Positions 17,287-27,317 are shown, counted from the stretch's first letter. The stretch: DNA of 64,000 nucleotides from Chryseobacterium gregarium DSM 19109 (GCF_000430845.1 NZ_KE387264.1:64750-128749); one strand, 5' to 3'. A program made the numbers and translations. The notes: generated by a model from the letters alone, not told the origin.

Positions 17287-19578
17287 ATGAAAAAAACAGT
17301 ATACAATATCGCCGCTTTATTTCTTGGGGTAACTGTATTTTCACAAAATATCCAAACCGTGACCAATTCCAAAGGTCCGGTTTTGGGATATTCTGCAGAT
17401 TCCGGCGTGAAAATCCTGACCGTTGGCGGAAATAAATTCAAAGATTTAAATAAAAACGGGAAGCTCGATAAATACGAAGACTGGAGACTTTCGGTGGAGG
17501 AAAGAGCAAAAGATCTGGCTTCAAAAATGTCGGTCGAGCAAATTGCAGGACTGATGCTGTACAGCGGACATCAATCGGTTCCGGCTCCGGCAGACGGTTT
17601 CAGAGCAGGAAAATACAACGGAATGTTCTACAAAGAAAGCGGTGCAAAAGCATTTGATTTAACAGACCAGCAGAAAAAATTCCTTAAAGACGATCATCTT
17701 CGCCACGTTTTGGTAACCACGGTAGAATCTCCGGAAACTGCTGCAAAATGGAGCAATAACATCCAGGCTTATATTGAAGGTTTGGGATTGGGAATTCCTG
17801 CCAACAACAGTACCGATCCGAGACATTCTGCAACCGTAACCGCAGAATTTAATGAAGGAGCAGGCGGACAGATTTCGCTCTGGCCCGATGGTTTGGCGAT
17901 GGGCGCAACTTTCGATCCTGAATTGGTTAAAAAATTCGGGAATATTGCGGCTCAGGAATACAGGGCATTAGGAATTTCCACGGCTTTATCTCCGCAAATC
18001 GATTTGGGAACAGAACCCCGCTGGTACAGGATTGCGTACGTTTTCAGTGAAAGCCCGGAACTGACGGCAGATATGGCGAGAGGTTACATTGACGGTTTCC
18101 AGACAACCATCGGAAATAAAAACGGATGGGGAACCAAAAGTGTGAATGCCATGGTAAAACACTGGCCGGGAGGCGGACCGGAAGAGGGTGGACGTGACGG
18201 CCACTGGGCGATGGGAAAATATGCCGTATATCCCGGAAATAATTTCCAGAACCACGTAAAGCCTTTTACTGAAGGGGCTTTTAAATTAAGCGGAGGAACT
18301 AAAGAAGCGGCAGCGGTAATGCCTTATTACACCATCAGTTTCAATCAGGATACCAAAAACGGAGAAAATGTAGGAAACGGTTTCAGTAAATATCTGATCA
18401 CCGATTTACTGCGTGGAAAATACGGGTATGACGGCGTGGTCTGTACCGATTGGCTGATTACATCCGATGAACCGAAAACTCCGGGAGGATTCGCAGGAAA
18501 ACCCTGGGGCGTAGAAAAAATGTCCATTGCAGAGCGTCATTATAAAGTGTTGGAAGCAGGCGTTGACCAGTTCGGAGGAAACAACGACAAAGGCCCTGTT
18601 CTGGAAGCGTATCAAATGGGCGTAAAAGAACACGGTGAAAAAGCTTATCGGGCAAAATTTGAGCAGTCTGCCGTTCGTTTATTGAGAAATTTCTTCAGAA
18701 CCGGATTGTTTGAAAATCCCTACGTCAACACAGATGAAACCAGGAAAATCGTTGGTAATCCTGAATTTATGAAAGCGGGTTACGATGCTCAGGTTAAGTC
18801 GATCGTCATGTTGAAAAACAAAGCCAATATTCTTCCCATCAAAGAACGAAAAACGGTTTATATTCCGAAGAGATATTCTCCGGCAACGTTCAACTGGTGG
18901 GGAATTTACACCGAACCCTCTTTGAAATCCCCGGTAGATTTGGAGATGGTAAAAAAACATTACAACGTGACCGAAGATCCGACGAAAGCTGATTTTGCCA
19001 TTGTTTTCATACAAAGCCCGCACAGTGAAGAAGGCGGTTACAGCGACATCGATGCCAAAGAAGGCGGAAACGGGTATGTTCCGATTTCTTTACAGTACAA
19101 AACGTACACAGCAACTGAGGCAAGGGAAAAAAGCATTGCAGCCGGGGATCCTGTTGTGGCACCCACTGTTCATGACAGGACATTTAAAAACAAAACGACA
19201 ACCGTTACCAATTCTACGGATCTTTTGACGATTCAGAATACCTACAGGGTAATGAACGGAAAACCTGTTATCATTTCTGTAACAGCTTCCAAGCCGATGG
19301 TTTTTAACGAATTTGAAAATCACGCAGATGCGATTTTAATGAATTTCAATGTGTCAAATCAGGCGGTTGTAGATATTATTGCAGGGAAATATGAGCCTTC
19401 AGGATTGCTTCCGCTTCAGATGCCGGCAGATATGAAAACGGTGGAAACCCAGAAGGAAGATGTTCCGTATGATATGGTTCCGCACAAAGATTCAGAAGGC
19501 CATTCCTATGATTTCGGATACGGGATGAACTGGTCAGGAGTGATTAAAGATGCAAGAACTCAAAAATACACAAAATAA
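17287..19578 (+). CDS. GH3 beta-glycosidase, exported
   Basis: A 763-residue glycoside hydrolase family 3 enzyme with a signal peptide (about 1-19). The GH3 landmarks are VKHWPGGG and the predicted nucleophile Asp388 in VVCTDW. The C-terminal alpha/beta sandwich follows, but no clear fibronectin-like tail is seen. Just after the signal peptide lies an EF-hand-like loop, DLNKNGKLDKYED (53-65), shared with the other GH3 protein of this locus. It should release terminal beta-linked glucose or xylose from oligosaccharides in the periplasm; the exact sugar is not readable. The gap from the receptor gene is 9 bp, so they form one operon. Confidence 0.88.
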   Translation: MKKTVYNIAALFLGVTVFSQNIQTVTNSKGPVLGYSADSGVKILTVGGNKFKDLNKNGKLDKYEDWRLSVEERAKDLASKMSVEQIAGLMLYSGHQSVPAPADGFRAGKYNGMFYKESGAKAFDLTDQQKKFLKDDHLRHVLVTTVESPETAAKWSNNIQAYIEGLGLGIPANNSTDPRHSATVTAEFNEGAGGQISLWPDGLAMGATFDPELVKKFGNIAAQEYRALGISTALSPQIDLGTEPRWYRIAYVFSESPELTADMARGYIDGFQTTIGNKNGWGTKSVNAMVKHWPGGGPEEGGRDGHWAMGKYAVYPGNNFQNHVKPFTEGAFKLSGGTKEAAAVMPYYTISFNQDTKNGENVGNGFSKYLITDLLRGKYGYDGVVCTDWLITSDEPKTPGGFAGKPWGVEKMSIAERHYKVLEAGVDQFGGNNDKGPVLEAYQMGVKEHGEKAYRAKFEQSAVRLLRNFFRTGLFENPYVNTDETRKIVGNPEFMKAGYDAQVKSIVMLKNKANILPIKERKTVYIPKRYSPATFNWWGIYTEPSLKSPVDLEMVKKHYNVTEDPTKADFAIVFIQSPHSEEGGYSDIDAKEGGNGYVPISLQYKTYTATEAREKSIAAGDPVVAPTVHDRTFKNKTTTVTNSTDLLTIQNTYRVMNGKPVIISVTASKPMVFNEFENHADAILMNFNVSNQAVVDIIAGKYEPSGLLPLQMPADMKTVETQKEDVPYDMVPHKDSEGHSYDFGYGMNWSGVIKDARTQKYTK

Positions 19579-19670
19579 GATTCATTATAAAAATTGATTA
19601 AATTGATGGCTTGGGACCGGGCATCCTGTCCGGTTTCATTTCATTTTTAATCATTCAAAAAAATATTGAT

Positions 19671-20840
19671 ATGAAGATCAGATACACTTTATATTCATTA
19701 ATGCTCGGTTCATTAATGATACATGCTCAGGAAAGCCTTGATTTCAGCGGTAAGAAAAACATGGTTTCACCTGAGGTTAATGGCCGGAAGGTGGAATTCC
19801 GGCTTTTGGCGCCCGATGCAAAAACGGTGAAGTTACAGGGAAACTGGTTTCCGTCAAAAGGAATGGAAGCCGGTTCTGTTGATTTACAGAAAAATGCGGA
19901 CGGGGTGTGGACATTTACTAAAAATGATTTGGCACCGGACCTTTACACCTATTCATTTGTTGTTGACGGCGTAAAAGCCAATGATCCGAACAATTCTTAT
20001 CAGGTTCGTGATGTTTCGTCCGTGATGAGTATGTTTTTGGTAGACGGAAAAGAGTCTGAAAATTACAAAGTCCAGAATGTGCCTCACGGAACGGTTTCCA
20101 AAAGATGGTACACATCGAAAGGGCTGAAGGAAGACAGGAGGCTCACCGTTTATACCCCGCCGGGTTATGAAGCTTCAAAAGATAAGTTCCCGGTGTTATA
20201 TCTGCTTCACGGAATGGGTGGGGATGAAGATGCCTGGACAACTTTAGGGAGAGCTTCACAGATTTTAGACAATTTAATTGCTGCGGGAAAAGCAAAACCG
20301 ATGATTGTCGTGATGCCGAACGGGCACACCAGCAATTCCGCAGCACCGGGAGAATCTCCGAAAGGTCTTTACAAAATCGATATGAGAACGCCGGATATTT
20401 TCTCGGGAGATATGTAAACCTACTTCAGGGAAATTATAGATTTTACAGAATTGAATTACCGTGTCAAAGCAGATGCCAGAAACCGTGCGGTTGCAGGGCT
20501 CTCGATGGGCGGTTTTCATTCGCTGTATATTTCTGCGAATCAGCCCAAGACATTTGATTACGTAGGGTTATTTTCTCCGGCGATCCTTCCGCCGGATGAA
20601 AAGAAAAGCCCAGTCTACCGGAATTTGGATGCAAAACTGAAAACCCAGCAGAACAACACTTACAAGCTGTATTGGATTGCCATCGGAAAAACAGATTTCC
20701 TGTATAAGAATGTCACAGAATACCGTCAGAAACTCGACAGAATGAATTTCAAATATCAATATACAGAATCTGAAGGCGGCCATACCTGGAGCAATTGGAG
20801 AACGTACCTGAATGAATTTGTTCCGCAGTTATTTAAGTAG
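19671..20840 (+). pseudogene. CE1-like esterase interrupted by a nonsense codon
   Basis: The frame encodes a signal peptide (ending MIHAQ), an N-terminal immunoglobulin-like CE1-associated domain (about 35-130) and an esterase D/CE1 domain with oxyanion segment LLHGMGG and nucleophile elbow GLSMGG. An in-frame TAA at 20415-20417 splits the two halves: the upstream part ends GDM and the same frame resumes at once with TYFREIIDF. The catalytic Ser lies after the stop, so the first product would be inactive. A single base change (for example AAA to TAA) explains it. Intact relatives remove acetyl or feruloyl groups from xylan. I start at the ATG that opens the signal peptide, not an upstream one at 19611. 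Confidence 0.8.
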
Positions 20841-20854
20841 GATTTTAAGGGTTT

Positions 20855-20960
20855 GGGCAGCTTTTTCCGCCTTCCGCTCTCAATCTTTTTTGTTGAAGTT
20901 TTGCGTTCAATAGAACTTGAAGACCACATAAAAAAGGATTTCCGCTCAAGTCGGGCTGCA
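20855..20960. repeat. Degenerate REP-like palindromic element
   Basis: The spacer before the next esterase has imperfect dyad ends GCAGC (20857-20861) and GCTGC (20955-20959), an inner pair AATCTTTTTT (20882-20891) against AAAAAAGGATT (20930-20940), and a direct repeat TTCCGCTC at 20872-20879 and 20940-20947. Similar CCGCT/AAAAAAGGATTTCCGCT elements are, from memory, scattered in Chryseobacterium-type genomes; only one copy is in this window. Confidence 0.4.
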
Positions 20961-21100
20961 TGCAATTCGATCATAATTAAAACAATGTTATCATAAAACT
21001 TTGTGCTGCTGATTTAAGTAAAATGCCTTATCGAAGTTAAAAACAGTGTAATAATCAAAAAAATATTTGCGCTCTTTGCGTTAAAACAAAATAATTCAAA

Positions 21101-21979
21101 ATGAAAAAATTAATCATAGCAGGTGCTTTTCTTTTAGGGTTGAGTACCGTCAATGCTCAAAAATCAATTCCGTTATACAAAGGAAAAGCGCCGGGAACGG
21201 AGAACTGGATGCAGAAAGAAGCACAGCAGTTCAATGAACTGTTCAAAACCGAAGTGGTTTTCAATGTAACGCAGCCTTCCATTCTGGTCTTTGAGGCCGA
21301 TAAGGCAAAAGCCAACGGAACTGTTGTTATTGTTGCTCCGGGCGGTGGTTTCCAGAGTTTATCCATCAATAGGGAAGGCGTTGACGTCGCTAAAAAATTG
21401 GCCGCAAATGGTATCACAGCGGTTGTTTTAAAATACAGGTTACTGGAAACGAAATCCAATGATCCTGCGAAAGAAATGATGGAGAGCATTAAAGACAGAA
21501 CCTCGTTTGATGCGAAAACGGCACCTATTAAAGTAATGGCGGGAGAAGACATCAAAACCGCAATTTCATACCTCAGAACCCATGCTAAAGAAATGAACAT
21601 CAACCCTGAAAAGTTAGGGGTAATCGGGTTTTCAGCGGGTGCAAGCGTGATTCTGGAAAGCGTTCTTCACAGCAAAGATGCTTCCACAGTGCCCAACTTT
21701 GCAGCTTCAATCTATGGCGGGCCAAGTCAGGAGATTCTGGACACTCAGATTCCTTCAGCACCATTGCCGTTATTCATCTGCGCGGCAAGCGACGACCAGC
21801 TAAAGCTGGCTCCGAAATCGGTATTGTTGTACAGCAAATGGTTGGCAGCCGGACAGCCTGCAGAGCTTCATATCTATGAAAAAGGCGGTCACGGTTTCGG
21901 GATGGGCGTTCAGAACATACCCGTTGACAAATGGTCGGATGTTTATCTTGACTGGCTGAAGTTTCATAAGTTCTTATAG
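21101..21979 (+). CDS. Alpha/beta hydrolase, acetyl (xylan) esterase-like
   Basis: A 292-residue exported protein (signal peptide ending VNAQ) with an alpha/beta hydrolase fold of the BD-FAE/acetyl-esterase group. It has the oxyanion segment APGGGF, nucleophile elbow GFSAG with Ser178, a late Asp in AASDDQ and the His in GGHGFGM near residue 264. Close relatives deacetylate xylan or xylo-oligosaccharides. It lies between the broken CE1 esterase and the second GH3 gene, so it may now carry the de-esterification work of this locus. The substrate is inferred. Confidence 0.85.
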   Translation: MKKLIIAGAFLLGLSTVNAQKSIPLYKGKAPGTENWMQKEAQQFNELFKTEVVFNVTQPSILVFEADKAKANGTVVIVAPGGGFQSLSINREGVDVAKKLAANGITAVVLKYRLLETKSNDPAKEMMESIKDRTSFDAKTAPIKVMAGEDIKTAISYLRTHAKEMNINPEKLGVIGFSAGASVILESVLHSKDASTVPNFAASIYGGPSQEILDTQIPSAPLPLFICAASDDQLKLAPKSVLLYSKWLAAGQPAELHIYEKGGHGFGMGVQNIPVDKWSDVYLDWLKFHKFL

Positions 21980-22100
21980 ATCAATTTCATCATTTCATCA
22001 ATATTTTCAAATACTTTAAAGGGATTTGAAGGGATCATAATGCCTGTTAACATAGACTTTTAGATCCGAAAAATTTAAATATACAATAAAAAATAAAATT

Positions 22101-24560
22101 ATGAAGAAGAATGTATCTACCCTGATCAGACTTTCTCAGAAGGCAAAATATTCAGGATTATTCCTGGCTTTACTGGCGGCATCGCCTTTTGCGAAGGCCC
22201 AAACTAAAGATCAAAATGTTACGGCTGGCGGAAAAACGTTTAAGGATTTAAACAAAAACGGAAAATTAGACGTTTGGGAAGACACCCGGCTTTCCGTTGA
22301 TAAAAGAATTGATGCCATCATCAGACAGATGACCAATGCAGAAAAAGTAAATCTTCTGATCGGAACGGGAATGCCCGGTATTGAAGTGCTGACGGGACCT
22401 GTCGGGGATTCAAAGCAAGGGCTGGTTCCCGGAGCTGCGGGTGGAACTGCTAATTTCGACAGGTTCGGAATTCCTGCGACGGTGGTTGCGGACGGACCTG
22501 CAGGGTTGAGAATTGCCCCAACCAGGGAAAATGATTCAAAAACGTATTATGCAACGGCATTTCCGGTGGGAACCGCGTTGGCTTCGACCTGGAACAAGAC
22601 CTTATTGGAACAGGTGGGAAAAGCAATGGGAAATGAAGTGAGAGAATACGGTGTGGATGTATTATTGGCTCCGGCTTTGAATATTCACAGGAATCCATTG
22701 AACGGAAGAAACTTTGAATATTATTCTGAAGATCCTCTAATTTCAGGAAAAACGGCAGCGGCCATCGTAAACGGAATCCAGTCTCAGGGAGTGGGGACTT
22801 CCATCAAACATTTTGCTGCCAATAATGAAGAAAGCAACCGTCTGACCATCAATGCACACGTTTCCGAACGGGCCATGCGGGAATTGTATCTGAGAAATTT
22901 TGAAATAGCGGTTAAAGAATCCCAGCCCTGGACGGTCATGTCGTCTTACAACAAACTGAATGGTGTCTACACTTCAGATTCTAAAGATTTGCTGACTCAG
23001 GTTTTGAGAAACGAATGGGGTTTCAAAGGAATTGTGATGACCGACTGGTTCGGAGGTTTTCCGGGGTTTGAATCGATTAAAGATGGTGGAATCTCTGACG
23101 TGGTAAAACAAATGAATGCCGGAAACGACCTTTTGATGCCGGGGATTCCGGCTCAGAAAAAAGTGTTGCTGGCTGCATTGGATTCCGGGAAATTATCTCA
23201 GGACGTTGCGAATCTTAATGTGAAAAGAGTTCTGGAATACGTTTTCAAAACACCGACTTTTGCGCAATATAAATATAGCAATAAACCGGATCTGGATCAA
23301 AATGCAGAAGTAACAAGAAATGCAGCGACGGAAGGAATGGTTTTGCTTAAAAATGATAAAAATGCTTTGCCTTTTGCCGATAAACAGAAAGAAGTTTCAT
23401 TATTCGGAGTGACCTCTTACGCCTGGATCACCGGCGGAACGGGAAGCGGAAGTGTGAACAACAAACACACGGTTTCATTACTGGAAGGTTTAAATGCGGC
23501 TGGTTATAAATTAGACAAACAGCTGGTTGATCTCTACAAACCTCACGCTGAAAAGGAACTTGCAGCGGAAAAAGAAAGAAGAAAAGCAAGAGGAATTCTG
23601 GCATTGCCGGAAAGGCTCCCGGAATTGAAAATGGATGATGCCTTCATCGCTAAAAAAGCGGAAACTTCGGAAATTGCTTTCGTAACGTTGGGAAGAAATT
23701 CCGGAGAAGGTGGCGACAGGGTAGTGGATAACGATTTTGATCTGGCAACAGAAGAACTCGAAATGCTTGATAAAATCTCAAAGGCATTCCACGCAAAAGG
23801 GAAGAAAGTGGTTGTGATTCTGAACATCGGTGGCGTTATCGAAACGGCTTCCTGGAAAGATAAAGCAGATGCCATCTTATTAGCATGGCAGCCTGGCCAG
23901 GAAGGCGGACATTCCGTTGCCGATGTCGTTTCAGGGAAAATAAACCCTTCCGGAAAACTGACCATGACGTTCCCAATGAAATATTCCGATACGCCGTCCG
24001 CAAAGAATTTTCCGGGTGTTCCGGCGGACAATCCAAAAGATGTGACATATGAAGAAGGCGTTTATGTCGGTTACCGTTATTTCAATACCTTCAATGTAAA
24101 ACCGTCTTATGAATTCGGTTATGGGAAGTCTTACACGGAATTTGCTTATTCAAACATCAAAACCAATTCTAAAACGTTTAATAACAAATTAGAGGTCAGT
24201 GTTGAGGTGAAGAACACCGGAAAAGTTTCTGGAAAAGAAGTGGTGGAATTGTACCTTTCCGCACCAAACCAATCTATTGACAAACCAAAGTCTGAGTTGA
24301 AAGCGTATGCCAAAACAAAAGACCTGAAGCCGGGAGAATCCCAAACCGTTACGTTGACTTTATCACCAAAAGATCTGGCATCATTTGTAACGGCCAAATC
24401 TGCCTGGATCGCCGAAGCCGGGAATTACAAAGTTTCCGTGGGCGCATCTTCTCTGGATATTAAGCAGACCACAGATTTTACTCTTCCGAAAGAACTGACG
24501 GTTGAAAAAGTGCAGCATGTTTTCCCTGCTGATAAACAGTTTGAAGACCTGAAACCTTAA
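22101..24560 (+). CDS. GH3 beta-glucosidase/xylosidase with fibronectin III-like C-terminus
   Basis: An 819-residue family 3 glycosidase. A signal peptide (cleavage near AKAQ, about residue 34) is followed by an EF-hand-like loop (DLNKNGKLDVWED), the TIM barrel with KHFAANNEE and the nucleophile Asp315 in VMTDWFGG, the alpha/beta sandwich, a PA14-free middle, and a fibronectin III-like domain from about residue 690 (KNTGKVSGKEVVELYL). It is probably periplasmic and acts on beta-glucosides or related oligosaccharides. A terminator follows 104 bp after the stop. The shared EF-hand-like loop with the first GH3 suggests a common calcium site. Confidence 0.9.
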   Translation: MKKNVSTLIRLSQKAKYSGLFLALLAASPFAKAQTKDQNVTAGGKTFKDLNKNGKLDVWEDTRLSVDKRIDAIIRQMTNAEKVNLLIGTGMPGIEVLTGPVGDSKQGLVPGAAGGTANFDRFGIPATVVADGPAGLRIAPTRENDSKTYYATAFPVGTALASTWNKTLLEQVGKAMGNEVREYGVDVLLAPALNIHRNPLNGRNFEYYSEDPLISGKTAAAIVNGIQSQGVGTSIKHFAANNEESNRLTINAHVSERAMRELYLRNFEIAVKESQPWTVMSSYNKLNGVYTSDSKDLLTQVLRNEWGFKGIVMTDWFGGFPGFESIKDGGISDVVKQMNAGNDLLMPGIPAQKKVLLAALDSGKLSQDVANLNVKRVLEYVFKTPTFAQYKYSNKPDLDQNAEVTRNAATEGMVLLKNDKNALPFADKQKEVSLFGVTSYAWITGGTGSGSVNNKHTVSLLEGLNAAGYKLDKQLVDLYKPHAEKELAAEKERRKARGILALPERLPELKMDDAFIAKKAETSEIAFVTLGRNSGEGGDRVVDNDFDLATEELEMLDKISKAFHAKGKKVVVILNIGGVIETASWKDKADAILLAWQPGQEGGHSVADVVSGKINPSGKLTMTFPMKYSDTPSAKNFPGVPADNPKDVTYEEGVYVGYRYFNTFNVKPSYEFGYGKSYTEFAYSNIKTNSKTFNNKLEVSVEVKNTGKVSGKEVVELYLSAPNQSIDKPKSELKAYAKTKDLKPGESQTVTLTLSPKDLASFVTAKSAWIAEAGNYKVSVGASSLDIKQTTDFTLPKELTVEKVQHVFPADKQFEDLKP

Positions 24561-24663
24561 TTTTTAAATAACAGAAGCTTTTAATTTAAAGTGAATAGAC
24601 GGGCTTTTCAAAAAAGTGATAATCTACAAAAAATCTATTGTCTCAAATTAAGATATTATAAAT

Positions 24664-24690
24664 AAAAGAGGCTATCTTTAGCCTCTTTTT
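24664..24690 (+). terminator. Intrinsic terminator between GH3 and MFS genes
   Basis: AAAAGAGGCTA and TAGCCTCTTTT form an 11-bp perfect stem with a TCTT loop and end in a T run. It ends only 8 bases before the first ATG of the transporter gene. Confidence 0.85.
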
Positions 24691-24698
24691 AAAACTTA

Positions 24699-26129
24699 AT
24701 GTATATGATCAATAATGACGTAAAATCTGCGAACAGGAATTATATTGTTCCGTTGATTACCATTACCCTTTTATTTTTTATGTGGGGATTCATCACGTGT
24801 ATGAATGACATCCTTATTCCTTATCTGAAACAGCTCTTCAGTCTGACCTTCTTCGAATCGATGCTGGTACAGTTCTGTTTCTTCGGTGCTTACTTTATCG
24901 GTTCAATGATCTATTTTCTTGTCTCCATGATCGGTGGCGACCCCATCAACAAAGTAGGGTATAAGAAAGGAATCCTTTTCGGGATTTTCCTGGCGGCTTT
25001 CGGCTGCGTGCTTTTTTATCCGGCGGCCACATTTTCATCTTACGGGCTATTTTTAGGTGCTTTGTTCGTTCTCGGATTAGGATTTACCGTTTTACAGATT
25101 ACCGCAAATGCTTACGTTTCGCTTTTAGGTTCGGAAGAATCCGCATCCAGCCGGCTGAATATGACCCAGGCTTTCAATGCATTCGGAACCACCATAGCAC
25201 CGGTTTTGGGCGGGCATTTAATTTTTGAATTCTTTTCTGCCGCAGATGGATCCTTTTCTGCGGTGGCCACAAGAATTCCCTACCTGATCTTTGCAGGCAT
25301 CTTACTTCTGGTGGCTTTGCTGATTTCAAGAGTGAAGCTTCCTTCTTTCCAGACGAATGAAGAGGAAGCGGTAAAAGGTTTTGGCGCATTGCAGCATAAC
25401 CATCTTCTGTTCGGGGTTTTTGCCATGTTCTGTTATGTCGGCGGGGAAGTGGCGGTAGGAAGTTTTATCATCAGTTTCCTGGAGCAGCCGCAGGTAATGA
25501 ATCTTTCCGAAGTGGTGAGCAAAAACTACCTTTCCCTGTATTGGGGCGGTGCGATGATCGGGCGTTTCCTGGGGGCGATCTCGCTGAATCAGTCGATCAG
25601 CCAGGGGAAGAAAGCATTATATATGCTGGGAGCGGCAACGGCTGTTTTCCTGGTGATCTTCAGTATTGTAGATCTGACGTTTTCACAAATCAGTTTCTTC
25701 CTGGTATTTATTGTACTGAATTTCGTTGCGTTCTTTATCGGCAAATCTGCTCCGGCAAGAACGTTATCCATCTTTGCGGGAATTAACGTTTTATTACTGA
25801 TTTCAGCGATGCTGAATCACGGGGAACTAGCCATGTACAGCATTTTAGGAATTGGGATTTTCAATTCAATCATGTTCTCCAATATTTATACACTGGCCAT
25901 CTCCGGATTGGGAAAATACACAAGCCAGGGGTCTTCTTTGGTGGTAATGGCAATCCTGGGAGGGGCGATCGTTCCGATTTTCCAGGGTTATCTGGCTGAT
26001 GTTTTCGGAGTTCAGCATTCATTCATCATTCCGGTGTTCTGTTATCTTGCCATCTTGGTTTTTGGTGCATACTGCACCAAATACCTGGGCCATGTGAAGC
26101 AGGATGCTGATGCAAAATCCGGGCATTAG
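24699..26129 (+). CDS. FHS-family MFS hexose transporter (glucose/galactose/fucose type)
   Basis: A 476-residue, 12-helix inner-membrane transporter. The segment FFMWGFITCMNDILIPYLK near residue 25 and QITANAYVSLLGSEESASSR near 140 are typical of the fucose-galactose-glucose:H+ symporter group, as is MTQAFNAFGTTIAP. It would import the monosaccharide freed by the GH3 enzymes. The start is taken as the first ATG, with another ATG six bases on. The unusual point is a strong terminator immediately before it, leaving almost no room for a normal leader; expression must come from read-through, a start inside the hairpin region, or a near-leaderless transcript. Confidence 0.88.
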   Translation: MYMINNDVKSANRNYIVPLITITLLFFMWGFITCMNDILIPYLKQLFSLTFFESMLVQFCFFGAYFIGSMIYFLVSMIGGDPINKVGYKKGILFGIFLAAFGCVLFYPAATFSSYGLFLGALFVLGLGFTVLQITANAYVSLLGSEESASSRLNMTQAFNAFGTTIAPVLGGHLIFEFFSAADGSFSAVATRIPYLIFAGILLLVALLISRVKLPSFQTNEEEAVKGFGALQHNHLLFGVFAMFCYVGGEVAVGSFIISFLEQPQVMNLSEVVSKNYLSLYWGGAMIGRFLGAISLNQSISQGKKALYMLGAATAVFLVIFSIVDLTFSQISFFLVFIVLNFVAFFIGKSAPARTLSIFAGINVLLLISAMLNHGELAMYSILGIGIFNSIMFSNIYTLAISGLGKYTSQGSSLVVMAILGGAIVPIFQGYLADVFGVQHSFIIPVFCYLAILVFGAYCTKYLGHVKQDADAKSGH

Positions 26130-26154
26130 GATCTTTGAACTTTAAATAAATTAT

Positions 26155-26182
26155 AAAACCTGCTGTTGAGCAGGTTTTTTTT
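26155..26182 (+). terminator. Intrinsic terminator after the MFS gene
   Basis: AAAACCTGCT and AGCAGGTTTT pair as a 10-bp perfect stem with a GTTG loop, followed by a T run. Confidence 0.9.
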
Positions 26183-26294
26183 ATTGAAATAGAAAATTGT
26201 TTTATGTTGCAAATTTTGTTCATACTTAAAAAGCAGAATATGATAAAGAGTATATGCGGCTTAATAATTATCTTAGTCAAATTATAATATTGAT

Positions 26295-27131
26295 ATGAAT
26301 TATCAACTAAAGTTCCTGATAAATCTCACGGTCATAACTTTAAACATACCATTGGCATTCGGTCAAATCTCAACTTCTGATCATTCTAAAATAGACAGCT
26401 TAACATTTTCTGATACGAAGGCCATTTTAAATAACCTTCTGAATGCATCGTTTGAGAAGCGGATTTTTAATCAGGATAACGAAGAATTGCCTTACCGTCT
26501 CCTGTTGCCTAAAAATTATGATCCGGCTAAAAAATATCCGGCAGTTCTCACTTTTCACAATTCCACACGGATTGGCAATGATAATGAAAGGCAATTAGAG
26601 CCATTGGCGAAAATCTGGCTGAGAAATGAAATTTATGAAAGGTACAATTGTTTTGTGGTGGCGCCTCAGTTTAATGAACGTTCCTCAAATTACCTTGAAA
26701 ATGGAAACGGCATTTTGGTGTCAAAAGGAAGCGATGCAACAATTTTGGTTCTGAAATTATTGAGAAAGCTGGAGCAGGAATATCCCAATATGGACAAATC
26801 TAAAATATATCTGGTAGGCTATTCAATGGGCGCTTCAACCGCTCAGAACCTGATGAGTTTGGCTCCTGAAGAATTTGCGGCTATGGTTTCAATCGCCGCA
26901 GTTCCGGATTTTTCCCATTTAAAAGCATTAGCTTCCAAAAATATTTATCTGATTCACGGGGCAAAGGATTTTGATAATCCGTATAAAGGAAGCGACGAAC
27001 TGTATAAAAAATTAAAAAACAGCAATAAAGTACTGTTCAAAACTTTTACGGAATTGGACCATAACAATATTACCATCCCGTTGCTGCTGAGTGACGAAAT
27101 ACCGAAGTGGTTATTCAAACAGAAAAAATAA
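26295..27131 (+). CDS. Exported alpha/beta hydrolase (dienelactone hydrolase/PHB depolymerase-like)
   Basis: A 278-residue protein with a signal peptide (ending AFGQ) and the nucleophile elbow GYSMGAS with Ser177; an Asp in HGAKDFDNPY and a His in ELDHNNI complete a plausible triad. It belongs to the carboxylesterase group often annotated as phospholipase or poly-hydroxybutyrate depolymerase-like, and many members are sugar-ester esterases. It is separated from the transporter by a terminator, so it has its own promoter. A link to the upstream glycan locus is possible but not shown. Confidence 0.75.
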   Translation: MNYQLKFLINLTVITLNIPLAFGQISTSDHSKIDSLTFSDTKAILNNLLNASFEKRIFNQDNEELPYRLLLPKNYDPAKKYPAVLTFHNSTRIGNDNERQLEPLAKIWLRNEIYERYNCFVVAPQFNERSSNYLENGNGILVSKGSDATILVLKLLRKLEQEYPNMDKSKIYLVGYSMGASTAQNLMSLAPEEFAAMVSIAAVPDFSHLKALASKNIYLIHGAKDFDNPYKGSDELYKKLKNSNKVLFKTFTELDHNNITIPLLLSDEIPKWLFKQKK

Positions 27132-27254
27132 TTTCTCATAACTTATTGTGATCACACAGATTTAAGTGCATTTACTCTGTTATATCTGAAATGTCATGAG
27201 AGTATATACTAACTCTTACGGACATGAAAGAAAAAAGATCATTAATGAAATACA

Positions 27255-27301
27255 GAATAATAAGCCCTGCAGAATTATTAATTCTGCAGGGCTTATTATT
27301 C
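27255..27301. terminator. Long perfect hairpin, bidirectional terminator
   Basis: A 22-bp perfect stem (27255-27276 with 27280-27301, core AAGCCCTGCAGAATT) surrounds a 3-base loop. It lies 16 bp beyond the stop of the minus-strand peptide gene and also downstream of the plus-strand hydrolase, so it can end transcripts from both sides. Confidence 0.85.
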
Positions 27302-27317
27302 CTGATAAATATTATTT

